Notes: generated by a model from the letters alone, not told the origin. Counted from the stretch's first letter, positions 1 through 9,394 are shown. The stretch: DNA of 21,880 nt from Thermoplasmatota archaeon (GCA_023475455.1 JAMCVR010000193.1:1-21880), one strand, 5' to 3'. A program made the numbers and translations.

Positions 1-720
1 GTGATGACATTGATCACGCCAGCCAGGGCGTCGCTTCCATAGAGCACCGAGGTCGGGCCGCGCACGACCTCGATGCGCTCGACCAGGATGGGGTCGAGCG
101 TGTTGAGGTACTGGTGGGGACCGAAGCGGTAGTTGGAGTTGTTCATCCGCACCCCGTCCACCAGGATGAGCACCTGCTTGCCGGTGAGGCCGCGGATGAA
201 GGGCGATCCGCCGCCTGGGGTGGTCTGGTGGGCGAAGATCAGTTCCCCGCCCCCGGCTGGCCGATAGTTCAGCTTCAGGTCGCCGTCCAGCTCGTCGTAG
301 GCGGTGGGCCTCTGTTCGCCGACGTCGCCGCCTCCCTCCAGGCTGTTGAAGCGCTTGCCGCTGATCCCGCCGAGGTATCCCAACTGGCTGAAGTTGCCTT
401 CCACCTGCAGGCGGCCGGCCAGGCTCGCATCGGCGCTCGCGCCGTGCAGGACGGCCAGGCCTTCCGTTCCCCGCGCATCGGAAAAATCCGCACGCTTGCG
501 GGTGATGACATTGATCACGCCAGCCAGGGCGTCGCTTCCATAGAGCACCGAGGTCGGGCCGCGCACGACCTCGATGCGCTCGACCAGGATGGGGTCGAGC
601 GTGTTGAGGTACTGGTGGGGACCGAAGCGGTAGTTGGAGTTGTTCATCCGCACCCCGTCCACCAGGATGAGCACCTGCTTGCCGGTGAGGCCGCGGATGA
701 AGGGCGATCCGCCGCCTGGG
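1..720. repeat. 501-bp exact tandem duplication inside receptor gene
   Basis: Positions 1-219 are identical to 502-720 at an offset of 501 bp. The match stops at 219/720 (220 is g, 721 is t). This fits a tandem copy of unit 220-720 whose first copy is cut by the window edge. The offset is a multiple of three, so the receptor reading frame continues through the junction. Confidence 0.9.
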
Positions 721-974
721 TTGGTCTTCTGGATGAGCACGCCCTCCGTGCCGGAGAGGAGGTCCGGGGTGGTGCCGGCATTGGCCTGCTCGACAGCCAG
801 GTCATCCAGCACGGTCACCGCCTGGGGGGTGTTGAACACCTCCCGCTCGACCCGGGTGGCGGTGACCACCATCTCCGGGGCGGGTTCGTTGCCGGCGGCG
901 CAGGGCTGGCCGGGCAAGGCGGCCAGAGCGAGGAAGAGCGCGTTAAGAGAAAAGGGAGGGTAATGAAGCTTCAT
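1..974 (-). CDS. TonB-dependent outer-membrane receptor, N-terminal part (runs off left edge)
   Basis: Minus-strand frame open from an ATG at 974 to the window edge, about 324 codons. Residues 1-27 are a signal peptide ending PCAA. A TonB-box-like MVVTATR lies at about 35-41. The plug domain follows at about 45-160, with GGGSPFIRGL, ILVDGVRMNN, VERIEVVRGP and SVLYGSDALAGVINVIT, all typical of BtuB/haem/siderophore-type receptors. The protein would sit in the outer membrane and take up a substrate using TonB energy; the substrate cannot be read from this part. From about residue 253 the sequence restarts at PGGGSPFIRG, because 501 bp (167 codons) are exactly duplicated in frame, so half of the plug is encoded twice before the barrel begins. 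This would probably disturb folding unless it is an assembly error. It lies 137 bp downstream of the phosphoesterase gene in the same direction, with a tonB homologue further upstream. Family assignment is firm; substrate is unknown. Confidence 0.85.
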   Translation of the reverse strand, partial: MKLHYPPFSLNALFLALAALPGQPCAAGNEPAPEMVVTATRVEREVFNTPQAVTVLDDLAVEQANAGTTPDLLSGTEGVLIQKTNPGGGSPFIRGLTGKQVLILVDGVRMNNSNYRFGPHQYLNTLDPILVERIEVVRGPTSVLYGSDALAGVINVITRKRADFSDARGTEGLAVLHGASADASLAGRLQVEGNFSQLGYLGGISGKRFNSLEGGGDVGEQRPTAYDELDGDLKLNYRPAGGGELIFAHQTTPGGGSPFIRGLTGKQVLILVDGVRMNNSNYRFGPHQYLNTLDPILVERIEVVRGPTSVLYGSDALAGVINVI

Positions 975-1062
975 TCCGTTTCGTACCGAGCCGGAGATCG
1001 AACATGGCGCCTGCGGGCCAGCCTGACGCCGGGCCGCAGAGGGGGCCTCAGGATGACGCGCG

Positions 1063-1097
1063 GCCCTGGGCGGGTAGCCATAGATCCCGCCCAGGGC
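1063..1097 (-). terminator. Perfect 12-bp hairpin after phosphoesterase gene, possible terminator
   Basis: The arms 1063-1074 and 1086-1097 are perfect inverted repeats separated by 11 bases, about 15 bp beyond the phosphoesterase stop. There is no T-run on either side, so this may be a terminator, an mRNA 3' stabiliser or a processing hairpin between that gene and the receptor gene. Confidence 0.45.
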
Positions 1098-1111
1098 TTG
1101 TCAGAGCCGGC

Positions 1112-4060
1112 TTAGCGTCGCAACAGGCTCAGCTTGTCCAGCAGCTTGGCGCGCTCCTCGGACAGGTCGCGGCCATGGCGTTCGCTGGGGTAAGGCGCGT
1201 CCTTCAGCCCCCGCCACAGGGCGCGGTTGAAGCTCGGCTCATCCAGCCTGTCCTCTGCTGAGAAGTCCTGGCCAGCCATGACATCGTCCCAGTAGTCGGC
1301 GCCGCGCTTGGACCTGGCGTAGGCCGCGGTTTTTGCGTTGAGGGGCGGACTGTTGGCGGCGGTGCGTTCCGGCAGTGGCAGGGAGGTGGTGCGCAGCACC
1401 TCCGGCACCAGGGCGGTGTAGCCCCACGGACGCTTTTTCTTCTCGAACAACTCGGCCATGGGCAGGGCCAGGCCATCCGTGATGCCCATAGGCTTGATGC
1501 CCAGGATGTCCTCGATCGTGCGCAGCATGCTCACCGTGGTGTAATGCTCGGATACCAGCGCACCTTGCTTCACATAGGGGCCTACCACGTAGGCGATGCT
1601 ACGGTGGGCGTCCATATGATCGGGACCGTTCTGGGCGTCATCCTCGACGATGAAGACCAGGGTATCGTCCTTGAACGGACTGTTTGCCACCTTCTCCACC
1701 AGCATGCCGATGGCGTAGTCGTTGTCCGCCATCTGGGTCTCGACGGTATTCACCCCAAACTTGGCCGTCGAGTAATTGCCGAAGTGGTCGTGGGGCAGGC
1801 GCACGAAGGAGAGATTGGGCAGCTCGCCCTTGGCCGCGTATTCGTCGAACTCCCGCTCCCACTCCTTGAACAGATAGAAATCCGCGTTGTTCTGGTCATA
1901 GCCGCGGAAATAGGGGTCGGTGTGGGGAGCGAGAGCCTGTTTGAGAGGCGCGGCCTGGGGCAGGTCGTAGGCGTGGGGGCTGGCCAGCTGTTCCTCGGTC
2001 ATGGTGTTGGAACTGGCCAGGTTGCTCACGAAGAAGCCGTAGTTACGGATCTTCAGCCCGGCGCGCAAGGCGCCGTCCCACAGATAGCCGGCCCCAGCCT
2101 CCTCGGCGGTGTCCGGCGCGGCCACGTCCGCCGTCCCCGGCAGCAGGTCCGGGTCATTGGGGCTGGCGGGATTCTGCGCCACCCGTTCGGCGGTGGTGGG
2201 CAGGCTCACGTTAATGTTGCGGTTGGCGCCTTCCCAGTCGTAGGTGAAGCCGCGGCCACCGTAGTTCACGGCGACGGTCTTCTCCGTGTAGTCGGAAGTG
2301 CGCGCGGCAGTGGTCCAGTTCCAGCCGTCGCCGCTTACCTCGCCGCTGTCGTGGAAATTGTCCAGGGTCACGTACTTGCGCGCCAGGGCGTGATGGTTGG
2401 GGGTGATGGGCTCGGGGAAGAGGGTGAGCGACGGATCGCCGTTGCCTTTCTCCAGGTCGCCCAGCACCTGGTCGTAGGTGCGGTTCTCCTTTACGACGTA
2501 GATGACGTGCCTGATCTTGTTGCGCAGGAAAGACATCATTTCCCGGGCCTGATCGTGTTTCCCGGTCTGGGAAAAGCCGTTGTTCTTCGCGACCTGCCAA
2601 GTGAGCCTGGCCAGCTCCTGCTCGCTGGGCATGGGCATGCTCAGGAAGCCCGCCTTGGTCAGCTGCCAGACGTACTGGTTGTTGGCGAAACAGTCGCTGA
2701 GAGATCCGGCCGCGATGGAGGTGGTGTTGCGGCAGGCGCCTGGGTTGGGGCCTGCGTTGCTCTTGCCGTTGACCACGTAGAGGGTGTCGCCGTTCTTGCT
2801 CAGACTCACCGAGTTGGGGTACCAGCCGGTGGGGATCAGACCCATCACTCTGCTCTTGCGTCCGTCATCATGCCTCTCGTCCCGATCATCGCTGCCGCCG
2901 TGCTTTGCCTCGTGCTCCATCAGGCCAAGCTTCACCACGGCCACGGAGTTGGTACCGCCATTGGTTACCAGCAGAAAGCGCTCGTCCGGAGTCAGGGCAA
3001 GACTGTTGGGGTTGGCACCGCGCAGCTTGTCCGCCTTGGTCAGCACGCTCCTGGGCGCGGTGACGTTGAATTCCTCCAGCACCGTGTCGGTAGCGGTGTC
3101 GATCACGGAGACGCTGTCGCTGTTGCCATTGGCCACGAACAGGCGGCGCTGGTCGCGGTTCAGGATCATTTTGTTGGGTTGCCCGCCCACGGGAATGCGA
3201 CCGATCAGGGCAGGCTGGTCGGCGATGTCCAGCACCACCACTTCGCGGTCGCGCTGGCTGGTGACATAGGCCTTGCCGTTGCCCCTGATGGCCACCCAGT
3301 AGGGATAGGAGCCGCCGCGCACGCCGGACCGGGCCGGGTCGTTCTTGCCCGGACGCAGGTCCAGCTCGGCGATCTCGGCACGCGTCTCCAGATCGATCAC
3401 GCTGACGCTGTCGTTCTGCATGTTGGCCACCACCAGGCGCTTGCCGTTCCGAGTGACGGCCATGCCGGCGGCGACGGGACGCACGCGCAGGCCCAGGCCC
3501 ACATTGCCGTGACCCAAGGCAATGGCGGCCTGTTCGATCCAGGCTTCGTCTACCAGGCCGTATATGCGGACGTTGTCGTTGATCCCGCCGGAGACGTAGA
3601 ATTCCCGTCCGCTCGGGTTCCAGGCGATGCCGTTGAAGGTGTTGGGCACCTGGATGACCTGGCGCTTGACGGGCGTGCCGGCGGAAATGTCGTAGACGAA
3701 GACGTACTCGTTGGATTCCTCGGCGACGCGGCTGCCGGTGGAGCCGTTATTGCGGTTGTAGCCGCTGGTCAGGATGAGCAGGGTGTTGCCGTCCGGGCTG
3801 GTGCTGGTGGCCACGGCCTGGCCGGCTACGAAATCCGGGCGGGTCGGCAGATCCGGATTGAGGGTCTGAAACAGCGCGCCGCTGGCGGCCTCGGGGGTGA
3901 TGTGTACGCCCGTGGGCAGCATTTCGCCGGTCAGCAATTCGCCGACCGGCTGGTGATTGCCGCCCATTGGCCCTTTGGCCAGAGCGGAGCCGGCGGTCGC
4001 GATGAGGGTGGCCGCGACGAGCACGGCGAGGGGCTTGCGTCTGATTTGATGGGGATGCAT
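1112..4060 (-). CDS. Secreted YncE-like beta-propeller / phosphoesterase (alkaline phosphatase superfamily) fusion
   Basis: A 982-aa protein of the bifunctional YncE-like/phosphoesterase type. Residues 1-28 are a signal peptide (RRK, hydrophobic core, GSALA). Residues about 80-435 hold beta-propeller repeats such as VANMQNDSVSVIDLET, VANGNSDSVSVIDTAT and VTNGGTNSVAVVKL. Residues about 515-870 are a phosphoesterase domain with IYVVKENRTYDQVLGD at 520-535 and a metal-site-like EDDAQNGPDHMDAHRS at 806-821. The likely role is periplasmic or exported hydrolysis of a phosphate ester; the substrate is not known. A His/Asp-rich insertion (about 383-404, HEAKHGGSDDRDERHDDG) interrupts the propeller. 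The ATG at 4060 is preferred because AGGAGA lies about 8 nt upstream and the signal peptide starts there; a GTG 30 nt further upstream is in frame but lacks this site. It lies between a tonB homologue and a TonB-dependent receptor, so its product or substrate may be imported through that receptor (inference). Confidence 0.88.
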   Translation of the reverse strand: MHPHQIRRKPLAVLVAATLIATAGSALAKGPMGGNHQPVGELLTGEMLPTGVHITPEAASGALFQTLNPDLPTRPDFVAGQAVATSTSPDGNTLLILTSGYNRNNGSTGSRVAEESNEYVFVYDISAGTPVKRQVIQVPNTFNGIAWNPSGREFYVSGGINDNVRIYGLVDEAWIEQAAIALGHGNVGLGLRVRPVAAGMAVTRNGKRLVVANMQNDSVSVIDLETRAEIAELDLRPGKNDPARSGVRGGSYPYWVAIRGNGKAYVTSQRDREVVVLDIADQPALIGRIPVGGQPNKMILNRDQRRLFVANGNSDSVSVIDTATDTVLEEFNVTAPRSVLTKADKLRGANPNSLALTPDERFLLVTNGGTNSVAVVKLGLMEHEAKHGGSDDRDERHDDGRKSRVMGLIPTGWYPNSVSLSKNGDTLYVVNGKSNAGPNPGACRNTTSIAAGSLSDCFANNQYVWQLTKAGFLSMPMPSEQELARLTWQVAKNNGFSQTGKHDQAREMMSFLRNKIRHVIYVVKENRTYDQVLGDLEKGNGDPSLTLFPEPITPNHHALARKYVTLDNFHDSGEVSGDGWNWTTAARTSDYTEKTVAVNYGGRGFTYDWEGANRNINVSLPTTAERVAQNPASPNDPDLLPGTADVAAPDTAEEAGAGYLWDGALRAGLKIRNYGFFVSNLASSNTMTEEQLASPHAYDLPQAAPLKQALAPHTDPYFRGYDQNNADFYLFKEWEREFDEYAAKGELPNLSFVRLPHDHFGNYSTAKFGVNTVETQMADNDYAIGMLVEKVANSPFKDDTLVFIVEDDAQNGPDHMDAHRSIAYVVGPYVKQGALVSEHYTTVSMLRTIEDILGIKPMGITDGLALPMAELFEKKKRPWGYTALVPEVLRTTSLPLPERTAANSPPLNAKTAAYARSKRGADYWDDVMAGQDFSAEDRLDEPSFNRALWRGLKDAPYPSERHGRDLSEERAKLLDKLSLLRR

Positions 4061-4131
4061 ACGACTTCTCCTGTCTGGTTGGATGGACACGGGCCCTCAG
4101 AGACTGCGGCGCCGGCAAAAATTCGACCGGC

Positions 4132-4160
4132 ACCGGTTTCCGGAGGGGGCGGAAACCGGC
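4132..4160 (-). terminator. Hairpin after tonB, possible terminator
   Basis: Arms 4133-4142 and 4150-4159 form a perfect 10-bp stem with a 7-base loop, about 40 bp past the tonB stop on the minus strand. A T5 run occurs about 10 nt further on rather than directly after the stem, so termination is plausible but not classic. Confidence 0.4.
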
Positions 4161-4197
4161 TTGCTTGCGAGGCTTCAGTCCTCCTCGCCGAGATTCG

Positions 4198-4992
4198 TCA
4201 GGTCAGTTCGAACCGAAAGACATAGCGGTACCAGGAAGCAGGCGCCGCACCTGGAGGAAGAACAAAGCGCCAATGGCGCAACGCCCCCATCGCCGTCGCG
4301 TCCAGGTCGGCATGACCCGAGGAATGCAGCATCCTGACCTCGGCCACCGAGCCGTCGGCCTCCACGCGAAAGCCCAGGGTCGCCAGCCCCGTCCGCTTCT
4401 CCCAGCGGGCTTCTTCGGGGTACTCGGGGGCAGGGGTATGCAGGGCCTTGGGCGCATTGAAGGGGGAGGCCAGTGTGCCAGCCGGAACGCCGGGAACCGG
4501 GTGTGGCTCGCCACCCGAACGCTCCGGCAAACTGCCGATTGCCGCGGCTCCGGTCTGTGCAGCGCTGGCTGGTGCCGGAGGCGACAGGGCGGTCGTTCCG
4601 GAAAGACGGAGAGAAGTGTTGTCCGACAGCCCGGAATGGCGCCTCTGTCCGGGATTTTCAGGTGACAGGGGCGCGGCCTCCGTTGCGGGCATCGCGATTG
4701 CGGCGACCGGCAGCTCAACCGTTGGTGTCGCGGCAGGCGTGGGGGACGACGAGGCCGTAGAGGCAGGGTGGCCTTGGAGTGGCCCGGGATTCGATGCGGT
4801 TCTGGCGTCGGACATGCCGGCGGAGATCGGCCCAGGCGCACGGGGATTCCCCTCAAGCAGGCGAACTTGAATGGGCTGCGCCGGCGGGCCGGCAGGCGAC
4901 GGTGGCAGCACGAAGCCTGACAAGGCTGCGGCATGCAGCGCGCCGGACAGGCCAAAGGTCAACGGCAGGCGCATCGCTTCGGGGATCGTCAT
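4198..4992 (-). CDS. TonB-family energy transducer
   Basis: A protein of about 264 aa. The N-terminus (about 7-30) is a hydrophobic segment that would anchor it in the inner membrane. Residues about 30-165 are Pro/Ala/Ser-rich, typical of the periplasm-spanning linker. The C-terminal 90 residues fit the TonB C-terminal domain: PAPEYPEEARWEKRTGLATL, then FRVEADGSVAEVRMLHSSGHADLDATAMGAL in outline, then HWRF. It would transmit proton-motive force to outer-membrane receptors, most simply the receptor encoded downstream. Two adjacent ATGs (4995, 4992) precede the membrane segment and no strong ribosome site is seen. The frame stays open upstream to 5211, but the extra N-terminus is not TonB-like, so the start is uncertain. 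No exbB/exbD is in the window. Confidence 0.8.
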   Translation of the reverse strand: MTIPEAMRLPLTFGLSGALHAAALSGFVLPPSPAGPPAQPIQVRLLEGNPRAPGPISAGMSDARTASNPGPLQGHPASTASSSPTPAATPTVELPVAAIAMPATEAAPLSPENPGQRRHSGLSDNTSLRLSGTTALSPPAPASAAQTGAAAIGSLPERSGGEPHPVPGVPAGTLASPFNAPKALHTPAPEYPEEARWEKRTGLATLGFRVEADGSVAEVRMLHSSGHADLDATAMGALRHWRFVLPPGAAPASWYRYVFRFELT

Positions 4993-5639
4993 CATTGCTG
5001 CAATGGCTGCACACGGCCGCTTTCCGCAGCTTCGTGCCTCCTCTCCTTCCCTCGCCAATTTGATTACCGACATCTTTGCGAGGGAATATGACACGCTGTC
5101 GCATGATCGACCTGATCCCCGTTTTTTCTTTGCATCGGACATCCTTATGATGACGTCCTTCGGTGGAAACCCGTCATGAGATGGCGTCGATACTGCGTTC
5201 ATGAATCGCAAAGAAGTTCTGCATCAAGTCGACGGCAGTTCGCCGGCGTCGGGTGGGCGATGGAAGGCCGTTCCGGCCTTGCGCAAGAGGCAGTCAACCG
5301 GTAGCGCCGGGCCGCCGGGTTGCGCCGTGTCGCCGTCATGGCCGATCGCGCGCCTGTCTCCAGGCAGGACAGGGGAATTTCCAAGGATGCCGGGAAGGCC
5401 TTCCCAACGTTGACTGTCCGCTTAAGGAGGAGGGTGGGATCTCCATGATTCTCCTCCGGGCCGGCCGTTCTCGGCCGGCCCCGCCACTCGTCCCCCGCAG
5501 GCGAATCTGCCGCCTGCGCGGCCTGCTTTCCCCAAGGTTTTGCCAGATATCAGTGCCCCCTGGATAGCTCGGCGGCTGTTTGAATCCCACGCGACGTCCT
5601 ACAATCGAACCTGATCTGCTCAGGCATAGGGAGAACAGG
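4993..5639. other. Non-coding divergent region between tonB and xfp
   Basis: About 650 bp without a convincing gene, separating minus-strand tonB from plus-strand xfp; promoters for both must lie here. Several inverted repeats are visible: 5264-5270/5274-5280, 5291-5298/5409-5416 (long range), the palindrome at 5392-5405, and the three hairpins described separately. I could not match it to a known riboswitch class by eye. No clear sigma-70 promoter pair could be assigned. Confidence 0.6.
5421..5517 (+). promoter_or_regulatory. Structured xfp leader with sequestered Shine-Dalgarno and possible short ORF
   Basis: Three consecutive stems lie 120-215 nt before xfp. Stem 1 pairs 5426-5432 (GGAGGAG, a very strong ribosome site) with 5451-5457, enclosing an ATG at 5445. 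Stem 2 is a 10-bp perfect hairpin, 5458-5467/5472-5481, with a 4-base loop. Stem 3 pairs 5497-5503 with 5511-5517. The ATG at 5445 opens a 40-codon frame ending at 5567 with unremarkable Arg/Pro-rich content. It may be a leader peptide or only chance. A regulatory leader is an inference from the structures. Confidence 0.3.
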
Positions 5640-8000
5640 ATGGGTTCGCTTGCTGCCGGACTGGGGTCCGAAGAGCTCGACCGCATGGACGCCTATTGGC
5701 GCGCGGCCAATTACCTTTCGGTGGGGCAGATTTATCTGCTCGACAATCCGCTGCTGAAGCGGCCGCTGGAGCCGGCGCACATCAAGCCGCGCCTGCTTGG
5801 GCATTGGGGGACCACGCCGGGGCTGAACTTCATTTACGTGCACATGAACCGGGCCATCCGGCAGCACGGGCTCGGCATGATCTACGTCGCGGGCCCCGGC
5901 CACGGCGGGCCGGCGGTGGTGGCGAACACTTACCTCGAAGGCAGCTACAGCGAACTGTATCCCGACATCACCCAGGACGAGGAGGGCATGCGGCGGCTGT
6001 TCCGGCAGTTTTCCTTTCCCGGCGGCATTCCCAGCCACGCCGCGCCGGAGACGCCCGGTTCCATCCACGAGGGCGGCGAACTGGGCTATGCGCTGCTTCA
6101 CGCCTATGGCGCGGTATTCGACAACCCCGACCTCGTCGCGTGCTGCGTGGTGGGCGACGGCGAGGCGGAAACCGGCCCGCTTGCCGCCTCCTGGCATTCC
6201 AACAAGTTTCTCGATCCGCGCCGCGACGGCGCGGTGCTGCCGATCCTGCACCTCAACGGCTACAAGATCGCCAACCCGGCGGTGCTGGCCCGCATTCCCC
6301 GCGCCGAGTTGGAAAGCCTGTTCGTGGGCTACGGCTACCGGCCCCATTTCGTGGAAGGCGATGCGCCCGCGGCGATGCACCCGTTGATGGCGGCCACGGT
6401 CGATACGGCGATTGCGGAAATACGCGAAATCCAGCGCAAGGCGCGCGAGGAGGGCGACGTCAGCCGTCCGCTGTGGCCGATGATCGTGCTGCGCTCGCCC
6501 AAGGGCTGGACCGGCCCGAAGGAGGTGGACGGCCAGAAAACCGAGGGCTATTGGCGTTCGCACCAGGTGCCGTTCGGCGACATGGACAAGCCGGAACACG
6601 TGCGCCTGCTGGAAGCCTGGATGCGTTCCTACCGGCCGGAGGAGTTATTCGACGCCGACGGCCGGCTCAGGCCGGAACTGGCCGGGCTCGCGCCGCGCGG
6701 CGAGCGGCGCATGGGGGCGAATCCCCACGCCAACGGCGGCAAACTGCTGCGCGACCTGCGCCTGCCGGATTTCCGCGACTACCGAGTGGACGTGCCGGCG
6801 CCCGGCGGCGTAGTGGCCGAGTCCACCCGGACGATGGGCACCTTCCTGCGCGACGTGATGCGGCACAATCCCGGGAACTTCCGCGTCTTCGGCCCGGACG
6901 AGACCAGTTCCAACCGGCTGGGCGCGCTGTTCGAAGTCACCGACCGCACCTGGATGGCCGAGCGTTACGACTACGACGACCATCTCGCGCCCGACGGCCG
7001 GGTGATGGAAATCCTCTCCGAACATGCCTGCCAGGGCTGGCTCGAAGGCTATCTTCTCACCGGCCGCCACGGGCTGTTCTCCTGCTACGAGGCCTTCATC
7101 CACATCGTCGATTCGATGTTCAACCAGCACGCCAAGTGGCTCAAGGTGTGCCGCGAGATTCCCTGGCGCCGCCCCGTGGCCTCGCTCAACATCCTGCTCA
7201 CCTCGCACGTTTGGCGCCAGGACCACAACGGCTTCTCGCACCAGGACCCCGGTTTCATCGACCACGTGATGAACAAGAAGGCCGACATCATCCGCGTGTA
7301 TCTGCCGCCGGATGCCAACACCCTGCTGTACGTCACCGACCGGTGCCTGAAGAGCCGCAACCTGGTGAACGTCATCGTCGCCGGCAAGCAGCCCCAGCAG
7401 CAATGGCTGGACATGGACGCCGCGCTCAACCACGCCGGCGCCGGCATCGGCATGTGGGAGTGGGCGTGCAACGACCAGGACGGCGAACCGGACGTGGTGC
7501 TGGCGGCGGCCGGCGACGTGCCCACGCTGGAAATGCTGGCGGCCGTGGACATCCTGCGCGGGCTCGCGCCCGAGCTGGCAATCCGCTTCATCAACGTGGT
7601 CGACCTGATGACCCTGCAACCGCAGGAGGAGCACCCGCACGGCCTGTCCGACGCGGAATTCGATACCCTGTTCACCGCCGACAGGCCGGTCATCTTCGCC
7701 TACCACGGCTATCCCTGGCTGATCCACCGCCTCACCTACCGCCGCACCAACCACGGCAACCTGCACGTGCGCGGCTACAAGGAGGAGGGCACGACCACCA
7801 CGCCGTTCGACATGGCGGTGCTCAACACCCTCGACCGCTTCCACCTGGTGATGGACGTGGCCAGGCGGGTGCCGAAGCTGCAGGCGCAGGCCGCGCACAT
7901 CAGGCAGCGCATGCGCGACAAACTCAGCGAGCACACGCAATACATCCATCTGCACGGCGAGGACATGCCCGAGATCCGCGACTGGAAATGGTCGCGATGA
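5640..8000 (+). CDS. xfp: Phosphoketolase (xylulose-5-P/fructose-6-P)
   Basis: A 786-aa thiamine-diphosphate enzyme close to the usual length of about 790 aa. It cleaves xylulose-5-P or fructose-6-P with phosphate to acetyl-phosphate plus glyceraldehyde-3-P or erythrose-4-P in the cytoplasm. Visible family motifs are [11 protein letters not shown] (54-64), GPGHGGPA (85-92), SFPGGIPSH (125-133) and the ThDP/Mg motif [11 protein letters not shown] (172-182). Later come the HQDPGF region and a C-terminal ERTTTPFDM-like segment (here [10 protein letters not shown]). The ATG at 5640 is chosen over an in-frame TTG at 5580 because AGGGAGA lies just upstream and the protein then starts at the normal place. 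The stop overlaps the acetate kinase start (ATGA), so the two are translationally coupled and acetyl-P passes directly to the next step. The chain looks complete. Confidence 0.96.
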   Translation: MGSLAAGLGSEELDRMDAYWRAANYLSVGQIYLLDNPLLKRPLEPAHIKPRLLGHWGTTPGLNFIYVHMNRAIRQHGLGMIYVAGPGHGGPAVVANTYLEGSYSELYPDITQDEEGMRRLFRQFSFPGGIPSHAAPETPGSIHEGGELGYALLHAYGAVFDNPDLVACCVVGDGEAETGPLAASWHSNKFLDPRRDGAVLPILHLNGYKIANPAVLARIPRAELESLFVGYGYRPHFVEGDAPAAMHPLMAATVDTAIAEIREIQRKAREEGDVSRPLWPMIVLRSPKGWTGPKEVDGQKTEGYWRSHQVPFGDMDKPEHVRLLEAWMRSYRPEELFDADGRLRPELAGLAPRGERRMGANPHANGGKLLRDLRLPDFRDYRVDVPAPGGVVAESTRTMGTFLRDVMRHNPGNFRVFGPDETSSNRLGALFEVTDRTWMAERYDYDDHLAPDGRVMEILSEHACQGWLEGYLLTGRHGLFSCYEAFIHIVDSMFNQHAKWLKVCREIPWRRPVASLNILLTSHVWRQDHNGFSHQDPGFIDHVMNKKADIIRVYLPPDANTLLYVTDRCLKSRNLVNVIVAGKQPQQQWLDMDAALNHAGAGIGMWEWACNDQDGEPDVVLAAAGDVPTLEMLAAVDILRGLAPELAIRFINVVDLMTLQPQEEHPHGLSDAEFDTLFTADRPVIFAYHGYPWLIHRLTYRRTNHGNLHVRGYKEEGTTTTPFDMAVLNTLDRFHLVMDVARRVPKLQAQAAHIRQRMRDKLSEHTQYIHLHGEDMPEIRDWKWSR

Positions 8001-9109
8001 GCCGTACCCTCCTCACGCTCAACAGCGGTTCGTCCAGTCTCAGGGCCAGCCTGTTCCGCGCCGACGGCACGCGCCGCGACTGGCGCTACGGCCCTGTCGG
8101 CCAGGGCTTTCCGCACGACCATGCGCAGGCGTTCGACGCGCTGCTGCGGGAACTGGGCGGCGCGGTGCCGGATGCGATCGGCCACCGCTTCGTCCACGGC
8201 GGCGAGGTGAGCGATGCGGCGCGCCTGCTCGATGAAACCGAGATCGAGCGGCTGCGCGGCATCGTCCCGCTCGCGCCGCTGCACCTGCCGGCCAACCTGC
8301 TCGGCGTGGCGTGGTGCCGGGCGCGCTTCGACGCCCCGCAGGCGGCCTGCTTCGATACCGCGTTCCACTCCACCCTGCCGGAACTGGCGCGCCGCCTGCC
8401 GATCCCGCGCGCCCTGGGCATGCGCCGCTACGGTTTTCATGGCCTCAATTACGCCTACGTCGCCTCCCGGTTGCCGTCGCTGCTGGGCGAGGCCGCGCGC
8501 GGGCGCATCGTCGTCGCCCATCTGGGTTCGGGGGCCAGCCTGTGCCTGCTGGACGGCCTGCAATCGGCGGACACCACCATGGGCTATACGCCGGCGGGCG
8601 GCATTCCCATGGGCACGCGCAGCGGCGACCTCGATCCGGGCGTCATGCTCGAACTGGCCAGGCGGCACGACGCCCCGGCCTTGAGCGATCTGGTCTACCG
8701 CCGCATGGGGCTGCTCGCGCTGTCGGACGGGGAAAGCAGCGAGATGTCGGCGCTGCTGGCAAGCCACAGCGAGGCGGCGGATTTCGCGGTGGACTACTTC
8801 TGCCGCCAAGTGCGCGCCTCCATCGGCGCGTTGGCCGCCAAGGCGGGCGGCATCGACGCCCTGGTGTTCAGCGGCGGCATCGGCGAGCACGCGCCGCCGG
8901 TCCGCGCCCGCATCTGCGAACCGCTGGGCTTTCTCGGTTTCGCGCTCGATGCCGCAGCCAACCGGGGCAACCGGGACTGGATCCATGCGGCCGGCTCCAA
9001 GCCCGTGCTGCGGATCGCGGCCAACGAAGAAGACGTCATCCGGGAACTGGTTGAAGGCTTGCTGGACCGCCCGTCACGGCGGTCTTTCCAGGCAGCCGAT
9101 CAAGAATGA
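7997..9109 (+). CDS. ackA: Acetate kinase (acetate/propionate family kinase)
   Basis: A 370-aa cytoplasmic kinase that converts acetyl-P plus ADP to acetate plus ATP. It is somewhat shorter than the classic 400 aa. Motifs: [11 protein letters not shown] (6-16), HRFVHGG (63-69), CFDTAFHST (118-126, with the catalytic Asp), [13 protein letters not shown] (143-155), [10 protein letters not shown] (173-182), [21 protein letters not shown] in outline (195-215), FSGGIGEH and a C-terminal NEEDVI. The usual GFHGTSH box reads GFHGLNY. Such a variant box and shorter length are, from memory, common in the kinases next to phosphoketolase genes. The ATG at 7997 overlaps the xfp stop by 4 nt, which fixes the start and supports an xfp-ackA operon. 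Propionate could be an alternative substrate, but the context argues for acetate. Confidence 0.94.
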   Translation: MSRTLLTLNSGSSSLRASLFRADGTRRDWRYGPVGQGFPHDHAQAFDALLRELGGAVPDAIGHRFVHGGEVSDAARLLDETEIERLRGIVPLAPLHLPANLLGVAWCRARFDAPQAACFDTAFHSTLPELARRLPIPRALGMRRYGFHGLNYAYVASRLPSLLGEAARGRIVVAHLGSGASLCLLDGLQSADTTMGYTPAGGIPMGTRSGDLDPGVMLELARRHDAPALSDLVYRRMGLLALSDGESSEMSALLASHSEAADFAVDYFCRQVRASIGALAAKAGGIDALVFSGGIGEHAPPVRARICEPLGFLGFALDAAANRGNRDWIHAAGSKPVLRIAANEEDVIRELVEGLLDRPSRRSFQAADQE

Positions 9110-9394
9110 GCGCGAATGTGACGTTTATCACAAATTCCTCACCACAGAGATATGTCCCGCAGGGACGGTATCCCTTGGGACACAGAGGCACAGAGAAAGA
9201 CAAGAAATCAATAGCTTGTCCGCACATGGCCACTCACCCGAGAGGTGACCGGGTATCACGATGCAAGTCTTTGTTTTTTCCTCTGTGTCTCTGTGCCTCT
9301 GTGGTTCAAATGCGGTTTTTAAGGTTTATCCCAACCCGGGCAGCGCCTGGGCGCGAGTCCGCCTTTTTTCAGCACCTTTGAGCAAGGCCCCCGC
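9110..9394. repeat. Non-coding spacer with 16-bp perfect inverted repeat (CACAGAGG-type)
   Basis: About 285 bp between ackA and glgP with lower GC than its surroundings. 9181-9196 (CACAGAGGCACAGAGA) is perfectly complementary to 9288-9303, 91 bases away, and further CACAGAG-type words flank both arms. Inside the left part is GTCCCGCAGGGAC, a small hairpin at about 9150. Similar CACAGAG-rich elements occur in intergenic regions of environmental bacteria, to my recollection, and may be a non-coding mobile or dispersed repeat. No gene is seen, and it is not a classic terminator. Confidence 0.55.

Noticed and set aside
1544..4225. 893-aa open frame on the plus strand
   Set aside because: Antisense shadow of the phosphoesterase gene; Val/Gly/His-rich with no domain, signal or ribosome site, while the minus frame has clear motifs.
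4993..5639. Cobalamin riboswitch upstream of tonB
   Set aside because: Some hairpins and a GCCACT word are present, but the conserved B12-box layout could not be found on either strand.
5696..9109. 1137-aa open frame covering xfp and ackA
   Set aside because: Its first part is an Arg-rich out-of-frame reading of xfp; only the end (from 7997) is the real acetate kinase.
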